From Monodelphis domestica (Eukaryota; Chordata; Mammalia; Didelphimorphia; Didelphidae): 64,000 bases of DNA. A model generated the notes under the pieces. It was not told the origin of the DNA, searched no databases, and saw only the letters and a list, made by a program, of their open reading frames with translations. How positions within the stretch are numbered: position 1 is the first letter of the stretch; each line of letters starts with the position of its first letter. The stretch is from NCBI RefSeq assembly GCF_027887165.1, contig NC_077229.1:208533753-208597752 (forward strand), written 5' to 3'. A program made the position numbers and the translations under genes. Shown piece after piece: positions 1-11,419 of the stretch.

Positions 1-600
1 GACCACACACTGTACCAGAAGATCCAGAGTGAACTTTAAGATCTGGTGAATTTAAACTTTGGGAGGGTTGAATGCTTTTGTTTTGAATGTAGACTCTTAT
101 GACAAAGGGGATTGCCCCCAAATAGATTTTTGTCAATGCACCTAATTTTGGTTTTGTTCCTTTTCTTTTCTTTTCCTTATCCCCAAATCATTGTAATTTC
201 CCTTTAAAAACTGTAATATTTGAATATACCTCTAGTTCAAGTTATGTTAATTATGTTTTCATGATCCATTGAGGAGACTGGTCTCCCAAAGGCAGAATGT
301 ATTGATTTAGAATCTTGAACCCTAGAGAATACATTTCCCACAATCTCCTTTTCCTTTTCATGTTTGTGCATTTCCTTACATGGATTGAGTTTTAAATTTC
401 TGTTTCCACCCACATGGGCTCTTGGGCTTGTACCATCATGAAGGAAGGAGCAGTTTTTTGGCTTTCTCTGTTTTTTTTTTTATTTCTCTGGTTTTTAAAA
501 CTTCTCTCTGCTCTAAGTGGATTTTAGTAAATAGTATTACAAATAGTACTTGGAGTATTGAATTTAATCTTCACACTGTCCCACATTGTTGGTTCCATCT
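1..600 (+). mobile_element. ERV fossil: 3' non-coding end and LTR
   Basis: The first 280 bp resemble the 3' end of the ERV at 56.1-56.4 kb (a shared 'aagat-c-aga-tgaactt' stretch, then matching 'ttatg-caaa-g-gat-gcccc' words). An LTR-like end follows, with a poly(A)-region signature around 520-560 (tacttggagtattgaat) that recurs at 61.36 kb. The element is broken and enters from beyond the window edge. The exact LTR borders are not clear. Confidence 0.5.
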
Positions 601-796
601 CTATCATAGCCATTCACTTCACATTATCTGTATCACAAAGGTAGGTGAGTTTGATGACTTTCCCTATGAAAGAAGTAGGATTATGCATTAGATTTCTGTT
701 GTGGTAGGATCCTGAGGGGAAATGATGGATCCTAATAAACTATGGGGAACTTGAAGTATGGACTTGGGTGAATTTCTTGTTATTATGAGGCGGTGT

Positions 797-834
797 GGGT
801 AGAAGTTATCCTTCATGGGTAGAAGTTATCCTTC
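797..834. repeat. Short tandem duplication
   Basis: gggtagaagttatccttc occurs at 797-814 and 817-834, a 20-bp period. It looks like a recent slippage or small duplication. The rest of 600-1290 shows nothing recognisable. Confidence 0.8.
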
Positions 835-1295
835 TTGGGCAAACATTCATTTTTGTATGATTTAGTACCGTTTGAAAAATGATATACTTAAGTCTAAATA
901 TGGAAGCTATACCATTATTAATGGCAAAAACAAATTTGTAAGAGAAATTTCCATAGATAATTTCTAATTTTTAAAATATATTTAGTGTCTTTCATCCTTA
1001 AATGACATTTGAGACTAGAATAGATTCCTATTTTATTGACTAAAAATATGATACTTCTGTTTTATCTTCAAGATCAGATCTCTCTCAATTCATTTCCCAC
1101 TATCTCCTTACTTCCACCCCATCTCCATTAGTCAAGAATATTCTTAATATCCCTTCTATGCTCCATTTATTTCCATATCTATTCTTTTAGTCATATTATT
1201 TTTCAGACATGCCTCTAGGATTAAAAAAAATAAAACAACCAAAGATTTAAAGTTGAATTTAACATATTGTTGTAAATGTTATGGGATCACAAATT

Positions 1296-1410
1296 TAAGA
1301 CTAGAAAGGTCTTCAGAGATCATCTGATTTGATCCTCTCCTTTTGTAAACGAGAAAACGAGTCCTATTAAGGTTAAATCACTTGCCCAAATTCCCACAGT
1401 TAGGAAGTGT
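1296..1410 (+). repeat. MIR/THER1-type SINE relic
   Basis: The words 'aggtcttcagagatcat' and 'cacttgcccaaattcccacag' follow the core of mammalian-wide tRNA SINEs. It is old and has no visible duplication at its ends. Confidence 0.6.
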
Positions 1411-1499
1411 GAAGATTGGATTTAGCTATCTTCTGATTGTAACAATGAAGATACTTAGCTCTTCCTTTATTGGGAAGATTGAATTGTAATCCACAATCT

Positions 1500-2200
1500 A
1501 TTTTTTTTAGACTTTAATCTACAAAAAGGTGGTAACTCAGTATTTTAAGTAGATCTACCTGTTTTAACTACAAAAAGGTGTTAAGTAACTACAAAAGGTG
1601 AACTAACCAAAAAAGGTGTTAAGTAACTCCCAAAGGTATAATCTAACCAAAGATGTGAACTAAAGAGTGGGCAGTCCTGGAGAAAAGCATCTGCTGTGAT
1701 TGATAGATGTGAAATTTAGGGGAGGTGACACAAGAGAAAAAGATCTTTAAAAAGAGGACCAGAGGCTAGAAGAAGAATATATTCGATTTGATTTTGATTC
1801 AAGGAGGTTGAAGAGCTCTCTGACTAAGAGGAGAGACTGGAAGACAGACACTTGAGGAGCAACCAGAAGACTGACACCCAGACTTCTTTCTATTTAGATG
1901 GTCACCATTGGTGAGTGAAAGGTGATTTAGGAACCCTGCCTTTCTTGGAGGTGTAAAACCTCCAGGAAAGCCCATCATTTTGAGACTCTTTTCCCTGATT
2001 AGGGCCTTAGAAATTCTACCTGGCTCAGAGGAAGCTGGAGTTTCTCTCTCATTCCTAATATCTTCCTTCTATTGTAAATAAACTACCATAAATTCCATTT
2101 ACTTTAGTAATTCATTTTGGGATTTAGAAATTAAATCCCTGGCGACCACCTATATAAATATTCAGAGTCCAACCACAATTAAATTTCTAGAAGTAACAGA
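1500..2200 (+). mobile_element. Solo LTR of a marsupial ERV family
   Basis: The right part carries an LTR R-U5 pattern: aaataaactaccataaa at about 2080, then 'cattttgggattt' and 'ccctggcgaccacc' near 2140. The same order of words recurs at 7.23-7.30 kb and, inverted, at 38.8-38.9, 48.05 and (weaker) 54.05 kb. The left part contains a degenerate array of CAAAAAGGTG words. No retroviral coding sequence adjoins it. It is old and broken, and its left border is uncertain. Confidence 0.6.
1519..1640 (+). repeat. Degenerate CAAAAAGGTG array
   Basis: The core recurs at about 1522, 1570, 1590 and 1610, with a weaker 'cccaaaggt' at 1629. Spacing is 20-48 bp. It lies at the left of the LTR, where U3 enhancer repeats would be found in this type of element. 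Confidence 0.7.
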
Positions 2201-2235
2201 GTAGAAATACAAACCCAACACTCTTTTAAATTGAC

Positions 2236-3010
2236 CACATTTTGGCAAAAAATTGGAAAATGAGGGGATGTTCTTCAATTGGTGAATGGCTAAACAAATT
2301 GTGGTACATATTGGTGATGGAATACTGTTCTAGTAAAAGGAATAATGAGATGGAGTAATTCCATGTGAACTGGAACGACTTCCAGAAGTTGATGCAGAGT
2401 GAAAGAAGTAGAACCAGGAGAACATTATACACAGAGACTGATACACTTGTACAATCAAATGTAATGGGCTTCTCTACTAGCAGCAATGCAATGATCCAGG
2501 ACAATTCTGAGAGGCCTTTGATTAATAATAATATCCACCTTCAGAGGAAGAATTGTGGGAATAGAAACACAGAAGAAAAACAACTCCTTGATCACATGGG
2601 TTGATGGGGATATGATTAGGGATAGTGACTCTAGACGGGACGGTCACACTAGGGAGCAGCTGGGTGGCTCAGTGGATTGAGAGTCAGGCCTAGGGACAGG
2701 AGGTCCTAGGTTCAAATCTGGCCACAGACACTTCCCAGCTGTGTGACCCTGGGCAAGTCACTTAACCCCCATTGCCTAGCCTTTACTGCTCTTCTGCCTT
2801 GGAACCAATACACAGTATTGACTCCAAGATAGAAGGTAAGGGTTTAAAATAAATAAATGATCACACTAGTGCAAATATCAATAATATGGAAATAGTTCTT
2901 AATCAATGACACAAGTAAAACCCAATGGAATTGTGCATCCACAATGGGAGGTCTTGGGGGTCGGGGAGGGAAAGAAAAAGAATCTGTAACCTTGGAAAAA
3001 TAAATACCTT
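2236..3010 (+). mobile_element. L1 3' end (ORF2 C-terminus and 3' UTR), split by a SINE
   Basis: The range 2250-2440 encodes degraded L1 ORF2 C-terminal sequence (LQRKNC and 'gatgcagagtgaaagaagtagaaccaggag' type words shared with 52.35 and 63.47 kb). A 3' UTR follows at about 2450-2643 and again at 2870-3010. It is a 5'-truncated copy, diverged from the younger L1s of the window. Confidence 0.85.
2653..2860 (+). repeat. Marsupial tRNA-derived SINE inserted in L1
   Basis: Full-length copy: 'agctgggtggctcagtggat' head, 'tgtgaccctgggcaagtca' middle, 'tagaaggtaagggttt' end and an A-rich tail. It is flanked by a perfect 9-bp target duplication, tcacactag, at 2644-2652 and 2861-2869. The SINE is therefore younger than the L1 it interrupts. 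Confidence 0.93.
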
Positions 3011-4140
3011 CAAATTTTCCCCTCCCCAAACCATCTTCCATACAGCTAACAATCTTCCCAAGGAATATATCTGACAAAGTCACTTTTGCTTGATAATGAG
3101 AGAATGTCCAATGAAGTCCCAGTCCTTAGAACATATTTAAGATTTGCCCTTCCTAATAGTGAGTTACAGAGTAAGCACAGTTCTAATCCAAAATGTAGAA
3201 CTTTGGAAACCCATTTTTCAGTCCTACATGAATGAGGGACTATTACTATGTGATGATGAAAATATTTTCTGATTAGGCTTAGAAATCTAAAGAATCAGAG
3301 TCTCCTGAGGTGCTGAGCCAGAACTGAGTTTACATACAAAAAGGATGATCCATTGATCTCCATCTTTTCCTTTCTGGCTATGGGAGAAGCAAGGACAGCT
3401 GTGAGCTCCCAAGTAGGGAGAGAGGTGCTAGTCCTTTCTCCCATCAATCTTCTTTGTGTCCACATGCATGTAATCTTTCTGTTTCTTTGTCTTTATTCTT
3501 TCCTAATCTTAAGTGAATGAGTACTCTAAGAGAGCATGCCCAGGAGATAGTGGGAGTTCTGGAGATCCATAAAAACCATCAAATGGTTCCACTAGCAACT
3601 GGAAGGTGAAAACAGTAGCTATTGAATGTGGTAGTGACTGATGGCAAAGGAAATTCCTGAAGGCAGGAGAATGGTAGCAAATTCAGAAATTGTAAGTCTT
3701 CATGATAGAAAGAAAAGTTAGTTGTGACCTCTGGAAAGGCATTGATTTTTGGAATTCATCAAGGAACTATACCCAAAGAAAACTTCATAAGGACTTCACA
3801 AAGGGAGAAAAAGAAATTCTAGAAATTCTAGAAACCCCTTGGCTATACATATTCTCCATGCATGTGCTTCCCTACCTTTGAGTTCATTCTCCCCAGAGAC
3901 ATTACATATTCAAGAGGGGAGTATAATTTCAGCTTAGGAAGATTGTTTTAGCAGTTGTTCTTAGGATCATTTTTCAATAAATTCCTTTTCTACAACTAAT
4001 AGAATCCAATTAATTCTAAGTGATGATGAGGAATACATTGGTGGGGGCTCATGAGTTATAGTATTAGAAATACCAGACTTTCAGGATTATTTCTAGAATC
4101 CTAAACGTAGTAGTAGTCATTATCTTCTACAGACCAGAAA
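3011..4140. other. Unannotated AT-rich stretch
   Basis: I see no gene, RNA or repeat family that I can name here. A short direct repeat, 'aaattctagaaattctag', sits at about 3814-3832. Confidence 0.6.
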
Positions 4141-4149
4141 CTGCCAGAT

Positions 4150-4580
4150 GAGTGAAGCTGAAGACTAAACCTGGAAAGACCTACATGAACTGATCCAAAT
4201 GAAGTGATCAGAACCAGAACATTGTACACAGGAACGGCAATAATATATATTGAACATTTATGAATGTCTTAATTATCCTTAGCAATATAGTGATCCAAGA
4301 AAATCCTCAAGGACTCATGATGAAAAATGCCATTTGCTTTCAGAGAAAGAACTGAAAGAGTCTGAATATAAACCAAGACTACTGTATTTCACTTCATTTT
4401 TTCACTTTTGTTTGTATTCTCTTTCGCAAAATGGAAAGATAATTTACTCTATTACATGTAAAATCTATGTCATATTTCTTGCCATCTTGGGGAGAGAGAA
4501 GAAAGGGAGTAGGATAATTTGGATCAAACTTTAAAAAGAGGTGAAACAAAATTTTTTTCATGTAATTGAGGGAAAAATTT
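4150..4580 (+). mobile_element. Old L1 3'-end relic
   Basis: The words 'gatcagaaccagaacattgt' and 'acacaggaacggcaataata' match the end of L1 ORF2 and its 3' UTR in diverged form. No open frame of note remains. Confidence 0.6.
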
Positions 4581-4629
4581 TTTTTTAAAAGAAGAAGGTT
4601 GGAGAGTGGTCTGACACAGGGCAATATAG

Positions 4630-5215
4630 CTCAAAAAACTATCAGTAACTTTTCACTGCTTCTAGGCTAAGTGCCATATTCTTCAACTTGGAACTTAAGG
4701 CCCTCAATAATCTTATATGTCTGCCTTTCCACATTTATTTTACTTTTTTCTCTTTATGTATTTTATATTCTAGTCAAACTGGGCAACTAATTGCACCTCA
4801 AAATCAGTCCATTTTCTGCTTCTATACAGGGATTTTTTATCACAAGAGCAACTGCCTATGAATGAACCAGAGCCTTCCTAGAATGAACTCAAATTAACTT
4901 AACAAGCAGGTTTTAAGCATCTATTACATCCAAAACACTGCATTAGGTGTTGGAGATACAAAGACAAAAATGAAAACCAGGTCTTGCTTTCTCCTCATCT
5001 CCAACTTTCAAAATCTTTATCTGAATCCTTCTCTGATCCTTCTTCCCCAAACCAATTGCTTACTTTTTCTTTGAATTACGTTTTAGCATATTTAGCATTG
5101 TATCTATGGGACTTCCCTCCCCACAAAGGAAGCTCTATAAGGGAAGAATGATTTTGTTTTAGTTTGTATCCCTGGTTCTTGGACTTGGTAAGTGCTTAAT
5201 AAATATTCATGAAAT
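4630..5215 (+). mobile_element. L2 LINE 3' relic, with an opposite L2 scrap inside
   Basis: The range 4640-4740 and 4990-5215 read in the order of an L2 3' end, finishing in 'ggtaagtgcttaataaatat'. A minus-strand L2 3' tip lies between them at 4888-4990 ('agcatctattacatccaaaacactg'). Confidence 0.7.
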
Positions 5216-5555
5216 GGAATTCATAGGACAGGATTGAGAGTTTAGGTATCTTGGAGATCATCTAATTTAAAGTATTAAAGAAAATTTTAAATTATATTTG
5301 TGAAATAAAACAAAGGAGAAGCATATTACTCTGTTGTGTAATCAAACATGCTAACAACTTATACTTAACTGAATAGTTCAATTGGTCTTAGTGAAAATTA
5401 AGTGACCATCATGTTTGCTTGTGTCCAGTTAAAATAAGTATAGACATTTACTTTGAATGAAATAATCCCTTATTTAGTTGTTCATTAGATCACTCAGATA
5501 GACACAGACCATTATTTTCTAGGACATCCATTTAATATTTAGCTTTCTGAGATGG

Positions 5556-5775
5556 ACAGCTAGAAGGCACAGTGGATAGAATGCTGGACCTGGAGTTAGG
5601 AAGATTCATCATACTGAGTTCAAATCTGGCCTCAGACATTTACTAGCTGTGTGACTCTGGGCAAATAACGTAATCCTTTTACCTCAGTTTCCTCATATGT
5701 AAAATGAGCTAGAGTAGGAAATGGCAAACCACTCTAAGATCTTTGCCAAGAAGAGCTAAAAATGATTGAATAACA
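5556..5775 (+). repeat. MAR1-type SINE
   Basis: It has a tRNA-like head ('gctagaaggcacagtggata'), 'ctgtgtgactctgggcaaat', and the MAR1 tail 'ggaaatggcaaaccactcta'. Similar copies lie at 24.3 and 42.65 kb. Confidence 0.85.
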
Positions 5776-6870
5776 AAAGATATTTCATTGATTAGGGGAG
5801 AAGGATGCTATAAATTAGTGTAGTGGGGAATAATTGTATAGGTCCATCTGGGCCCACTGGATAAAAGTCATTGTTTTCAGGGTGTACCCCCACGGTTTCC
5901 CCTTAAAACAGAAATAAATAGTGCCCAAGTCTCAGCTCTGGTCACAACCCTGCAGGTTTTTATGACTAGAATTCTTATAATAGAAAGTAGCAATATCTGG
6001 AAGTCTATCAGTTTATGGTAAGAAACCCATGTTTTTGGCAGACTAGGGGAAATTTGTACATGGAGGAGATTAGGATATAGGGGTCAGATGCACTGCTTTA
6101 GGCACGAGGAGATTAAGATATGATGGAGGAGTGGTTATAAAGGGAATAGGATTCTAGTATACTAATAAGTGGGTACTTGTAGCTGATGTAAATTATTAAT
6201 TAGTTCTATATCTTGTAAGAAAGCAGCAACTGCTTTCATCTTTTTGGTGGTGGCCTTTGGGGGCTTTTGAGGGTGAAGGAGCCATGCCCTATCACATACA
6301 AGTAAGGCAAGACAGAATGTACAAACCAGGATATTCTATTTCTCATACTCTCTCCCTTGACAATCTCATTCTATCTCATCCCTTGAAGTGCCATAAAGTG
6401 TCTATAAAGATGACTACCAACTAGATTTCTAGCCCTGATTACTATTCTGGAATTAGACACTCATCAATAATCTGTTAGACATCTTTACTTAAGTAGTGAA
6501 CTGGCACTTCACATTTAATAGTTTAATTCATCAGTACTTCAGGAGGTCTGTGATTTCATCAGTGATGGCATTCCTTCCATAGGTGAATATTGCAACATAT
6601 TCCTACCTTCTCATTCTGTTCAACTCATCCATATTCTCCCAAAAGTCTTTCCTAGGGGAGTTCATGCTAGAAGCCTTCATTTAGAACACACACTGTGAAT
6701 TTCAAAACTACTCCACCCTGTTCAGACCATTCTTCAGAGGATGGGATTTAGCTATTTCCTGATCAATGACAATGGTGTAACAGAGTCAGGTCTTGGAAAC
6801 TGCAATCTCCACCCTACTCAGGTAGAGATTAGGAAGGGCTGCAGCAAAACTCAAGATTTTATTATTTGAG
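5776..6870. other. Unannotated stretch
   Basis: No gene or repeat that I can name. The right end may belong to the LTR that becomes recognisable from about 6880. Confidence 0.5.
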
Positions 6871-6879
6871 AATATGGCC

Positions 6880-7330
6880 CTCAACAGACATGTGCAAAAA
6901 AGGACTGCCCACCTGGGCTGTCCTAAGCTAAGCTTGAGCCACCATTGGCACTTGTGAGGCACAGGAAGTGAGGTAGGGAACAGCCTCTGGAATTCGCTCA
7001 CTTCCTGTGGACAGAGCGAGAGGGCAGTTCGTGCTAGGAGCTTGAGGAGGGAGGAGGCCCGTAGACAGCTTCCCTTCAGATCAGTCACATGAGTCAAGGA
7101 CTGATTTTCTTCTCTACCTTGGCCCTTTGGGCCTAAACTCCCTCTGGCTCAGCCAGAAGGTTGAGTTAACCCTTTCCCCTTTTCTCCTCTCTCCTTTCCC
7201 TCTCCCTTTTTCTTACTTCCATTGTGATTAAACCACCATAAACTCCGTTCTGACTTGAGTGTTTCATTTTAGGAATTTCATAAGTAAATTCCTTGGCGAT
7301 CATAAATTAATATTATAACAACCCTTAAAG
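6880..7330 (+). mobile_element. Solo LTR of a marsupial ERV family
   Basis: A U3-like GC-richer part (6900-7110) is followed by a pyrimidine-rich stretch. The R-U5 pattern comes next: 'gattaaaccaccataaactc', 'tgacttgagtgtttcatttt' and 'ccttggcgatcataaattaa'. Word order matches the LTR at 1.5-2.2 kb in the same orientation. It is broken, and no internal retroviral genes lie beside it. Confidence 0.65.
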
Positions 7331-7564
7331 GTGACTTTCACCTTAACAACACAGACACACAGACACACATGCACACATTTCTAGTCAAGTACTTTGGCTG
7401 GCTGTCCATCTCTTACTTACCCTTGCTTTTACCATATGGTTAATTCATCCTTTTTCTTCTGATTTTACATATTTATTTTTACATTTTTTATCAGTCCCTT
7501 CCATTTTTTATACCATATTCATTCCATAATATATCTTATATCCCATTGAATCATTAAAACTGAC

Positions 7565-7640
7565 TGATGCAATCAGTCTATCAATCAAGTATTAAGCATC
7601 TGCTATGTACCAGGCACTGTGGTTTATAATTTATAGTAGG
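7565..7640 (-). mobile_element. L2 3'-tip scrap
   Basis: 'tattaagcatctgctatgta' and 'ccaggcactgtgg' are the reverse complement of an L2 3' end. The flanks 7331-7564 and 7641-8050 hold nothing that I recognise. Confidence 0.55.
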
Positions 7641-8059
7641 AACAATGTCTCAACCCCTCCCCCTATACAAACTAGTCTATTTTTTTTCTATAAAAGTATT
7701 GAGATCATAATCAAGACTAGTTTGGCTCAGGGGACTAAAGGCTCAGGTTGTTAACATCCCTTCTATGTTGTTTGAGTACAAAACCACCAAGAGGTACTAC
7801 AGACAACCTGTGGTGCTTGATTGGTGGTCTGAAATGGGCAACTTAAAACAAGGGATGTTCATTTAGCTGAATTAACTCAAGTAGTCCTCAGTGCCTTTCC
7901 TTGTTGAACAGTCTTCTACTATGCCTAAGAAAATCTCCTTTTGTTAACTGTTGAATGACCTATGAGTGTCTTATTTTGCTCCCACATCTAAGCTAAACTA
8001 TCTAAGTCAGGTCCAGTCCAGAATAATTTTGTTTCCTATTGATTCTGCCTTTGTAACAT

Positions 8060-8690
8060 TTCGTGTAAACACCTCTTTCTTCCCTCTTATATTGCCATCA
8101 CTCTGATGCAACCCCTTATCACCTTGTACCTAGACTATTGCAATAGCTTCTTGTTGGGTCTCTCATGCAAGTGTCTCCCCACTCTAGTCTATCCTCTACT
8201 TAGCTGTCAAAGTAACCTTCCTGAAGTACAAGCCTGACCATATAGCCCCTTACTTAAATAATTCTAGCTGTTCCCAGTCCTTTCAGGACCAAACAGAAAA
8301 TCCCTGCTTTGGCTTTTAAAGTTCTTTGTTACCTGTCCCCTTCTTATCTTTCCAGTCTCCTTACACTTTATTCTTCTCCATACAGTTAGTGAATCAGGGA
8401 CTGTCTTTCTGGATATTTCTTGCACAAGAGACTACATCTCCCCACTTCAAACATTTTCACTTCTCATTTCTGTCTCCTGGCTTCCTTCACGTCTTCGCTA
8501 AAACCCCAACCTCTGCAAGAAGTCTTTCTGGGTCCCCCTTGATGCCAGAGCCTTCCCTCTGAGATGATCTCCAACTTATCCTGTTTATAACCCATTTGCA
8601 TGCTATCTTGGGAACAGGAACTGTTATTGCCTTTTTTCTCTCTCCAGCATTTAATATAATGACTGGCACATAATAGACACTACATTGCCT
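8060..8690 (+). mobile_element. L2 LINE 3' relic
   Basis: The L2 3' coding order is visible: 'gactattgcaatagcttctt', 'cctgaccatatagcccctta', and the terminal 'gactggcacataatagacac'. Open frames here are accidental. Confidence 0.75.
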
Positions 8691-9085
8691 TGACCTCTAT
8701 TCCTTCACTAACATAAAAAGTGCTGTTATAAATATTTCAGTCTTTCTTTCATTTTTGACCTCCTTGGTGATATATGCCTAGCAGTGGGATCTCTAAGGTC
8801 AAGGGCTATGGACATTTTACACACTTATTTATGTAATTCCAAAATGCTTTCCAGATGGCTGAAACAATTCACAGCTTTACCAACAATGTATCAGCATGCT
8901 TGCCTTTCAATGTTCCCTCTGATACCTGCCAATTTGTTGGGTGTGCAGTGAATGCTCAGAATTATCTTTATTTTCCTTTCTCTTATTAAATATCTATAGC
9001 ATTTTAAAATAGTTTTGTTAATAGTTTTCAATTCTTTTGAGAATTATTCATGTGCTTTTCTGACTTCTCAACTGGGGAACGCTTA
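8691..9085 (-). mobile_element. Old L1 ORF2 relic
   Basis: Read on the minus strand it matches the ORF2 C-terminal region ('gtgctgttataaatattt', 'atatgcctagcagtgggatc' and 'ttccagatggctgaaacaat' are inverted L1 words). It is heavily decayed. Confidence 0.7.
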
Positions 9086-9217
9086 AGAAATAAGTATTGA
9101 TTTGGTTTTCACAAAGTAGTCTCTGCTTTAGTTGCCTCTTAAATACCATACCCTTCTTTCATCTTCCGCTCCCCTTTCCTTACCCCAAAGCCTGGGAGCC
9201 AATATGGGTGCATTGCT

Positions 9218-9485
9218 AAGGTACACTAGGAAAGACCTCTGAGGCAAAATAATCCACTAATATGAGAAGCAAGCTAGAATATTATGATAATGAGATTAAG
9301 ATCAGCAGTTCATTCCCAGCATAATCTAAAATAGTTTGTCCTGGTTTGTGGAACTACAGTATTCTTAAATTGAGCCAGTGTTTATGAATAAAACACTGTT
9401 TTTATGAATAAAAAGTATTATCAATAAGTGTTTTATGTCACCTGTTAAAAAGGAGACTAGGTGAGACAATGAAGATGAACGGAAC
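9218..9485 (+). repeat. Unclassified repeat, copy 1 of 2
   Basis: It shares an ordered set of words with 10038-10268: ggtac-ct-ggaaag, 'gataatgaga-taag-tcagcagttcattccca', 'ttatgaataaaa', and 'gagactaggtgag-caatgaagatgaa'. I cannot place the family. Confidence 0.7.
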
Positions 9486-10037
9486 TTGCCCTGTTTCTGT
9501 ATCTCTAGAGGACTTTTTTTCCCTAATGGAAGACCTTTACCTATTATTGTATCCCCATGGACAAGCTGACAGCCGAGTCATCATCAGCACTGAAATTCTA
9601 GTTATAATATGTACACAAGCATCTATTCAATTAAAATTTGCAGTGCTAGAATGTTCCCCCCCCCCCCCCAAAAAAAAGCAAGTACTCTGAAGACAATGAA
9701 TACAATTCTGTCATTACTAGAAAAATCAGGACTGACAAAAAACAAAATGCCATTTTTTTCAACAGCTGATAAGGAAAAATTGTAAGCTCCTTTAGTTTTC
9801 CCTCTGCCAAAAGGTGGAAGAAACATTGAAAATGCACTCTTGGCTCTGATAGTTCTAATTCACTTGACCACTTTTTATTAATCACATCCTAAAGAGATAG
9901 AAACAAAGATAAAAAGGTAGGTCTTTGCTCACATGGAACTTCAGTTGGAGGACTGTACATGTTTAACAGAAACAGAATAAATGAGAACACAAGAGCACAG
10001 GGAATAGGAAAGGTCATGAACGATTTGTGAATTTCCT

Positions 10038-10268
10038 GAGGTACCCTGGAAAGGGCTTCTGAAATACCACAGCCTCCTGGTTTGGGAAGTGAACTGGATG
10101 CTCTGATAATGAGACTAAGCTCAGCAATTCATTCCCAATATAAGTAAACATATTTTCCTTTGCTTCACAGAACTATAGAATCCCAATGAACCAATGAATA
10201 ATGAATAATTGCGTCTTATGAATAAAAATCACAAGGGAGACTAGGTGAGTCAATGATGATGAATTAGC
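10038..10268 (+). repeat. Unclassified repeat, copy 2 of 2
   Basis: This is the second, diverged copy of the 9.2 kb repeat, in the same orientation and about 0.8 kb away. It may be a local duplication or two insertions of an unnamed family. The stretch 9486-10037 holds only a C-run at 9655-9669 and no feature I can name. Confidence 0.7.
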
Positions 10269-10424
10269 CTAAATCCACCATTTGTATATCTTTTAGTAGT
10301 AATTTTTGTTTAAAAAAATGATTAACATTTTGTGATATTTTTCCACTGGCAGAGTCTGCAGTCTTTGTCTCTGGGCATAGTGGAATTTTAAGAATATTAA
10401 TTTCTTAACCCATTGAGGTGTTCA

Positions 10425-10870
10425 TTTCATCTAAGAGGTTGGAAACCTGCCTCTTACCCTTATTTGCTGTGTGACTTTGGGCAATTCACTCAACTCTTTC
10501 CTCATTTCTAAAATGGGGATGTTGTTCAGTAGTATCCAACTCTTTGTGACCCCATGGGTCATAGCACACCAATACTGTTCAAGAGGTTTTCTTGCCCCAA
10601 ATCCTGGAGTGATTTGCCATTTCATTCTTCAGTGGATTAAGGTAAAAAGAGGTTAAGTGATTGACCCAGGGTCACACAGCTAGTGTTTGAGTTTGGATTT
10701 AAACTCAGGACTTCTTCACTTCAGGTCCAGCACTCTAACCAGTGGGCAACCTCACCACCTCCAAAATGGGGAAAGTTAAAATGCCTCACAGGGTTACTGT
10801 GAGGTTCAAACAAGATCATGTATACAAAGAGCTTTTTAAAGCTTAAAGGATATATGTCACCTTATACTGT
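10425..10870 (+). repeat. MIR-type SINE split by MAR1
   Basis: Left half: 'gctgtgtgactttgggcaat' to 'aaaatgggga'. Right half: resumes with the same 10 bases and continues 'cacagggttactgtgaggtt'. MAR1 sits between the halves. Confidence 0.8.
10520..10762 (-). repeat. MAR1-type SINE inserted in MIR
   Basis: Minus-strand MAR1 copy ('tgttcagtagtatccaactc' start, 'agaggttaagtgattgaccc' middle). It is flanked by perfect 10-bp duplications aaaatgggga at 10510-10519 and 10763-10772. Confidence 0.88.
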
Positions 10871-11419
10871 TTGTAGGAGTAATTCTAATTCCTTTAATTC
10901 CTAAAAAGTTTTGGGAAGGCAGGCAGATGGAGTTTTAACTAAAATTAGTTTTTAATGAATGGACTTCCTCTTGCTTGTCTTTCCAAAACTTTTTACCCCA
11001 ACTACGGAACATCTTTGACTCACCAATGGTGGTTGATCACAACCATTATCTAGTCTGGACCTATCTTAGAGTTGAAGTATTCAGTAGCTTGAGTAATTCC
11101 AGTTCTAAACTTGTTTCTATGACTGTCTTTGCTAAGCAAATAGCCAGTTGGGGGCGGGGCAGGGAATAGTATACAATTTACTGACATATAATATTGCTGC
11201 CAAAGCATAGTGGCTTGCAGAAGTGACCTTTGCTTTACACAATGGATATGTTTCTAATAAGCTATACAACAATTTGACAAAAGAAGGGCTCATTTCATTA
11301 GTTTTTATATTAAAGCAAAACAAATTTTGTTATATTGGTCATTTCATTCAATACCTTGAGTCCATCATGTTTCACCAAGAGACAGGAAACATGCTTCATC
11401 ATGGAGTTGATTGGTCATT

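Noticed and set aside
1500-7330. The two same-orientation LTRs as the ends of one provirus.
   Set aside because: The sequence between them is L1, SINE, L2, MAR1 and unannotated DNA, with no retroviral genes. They are better read as solo LTRs.
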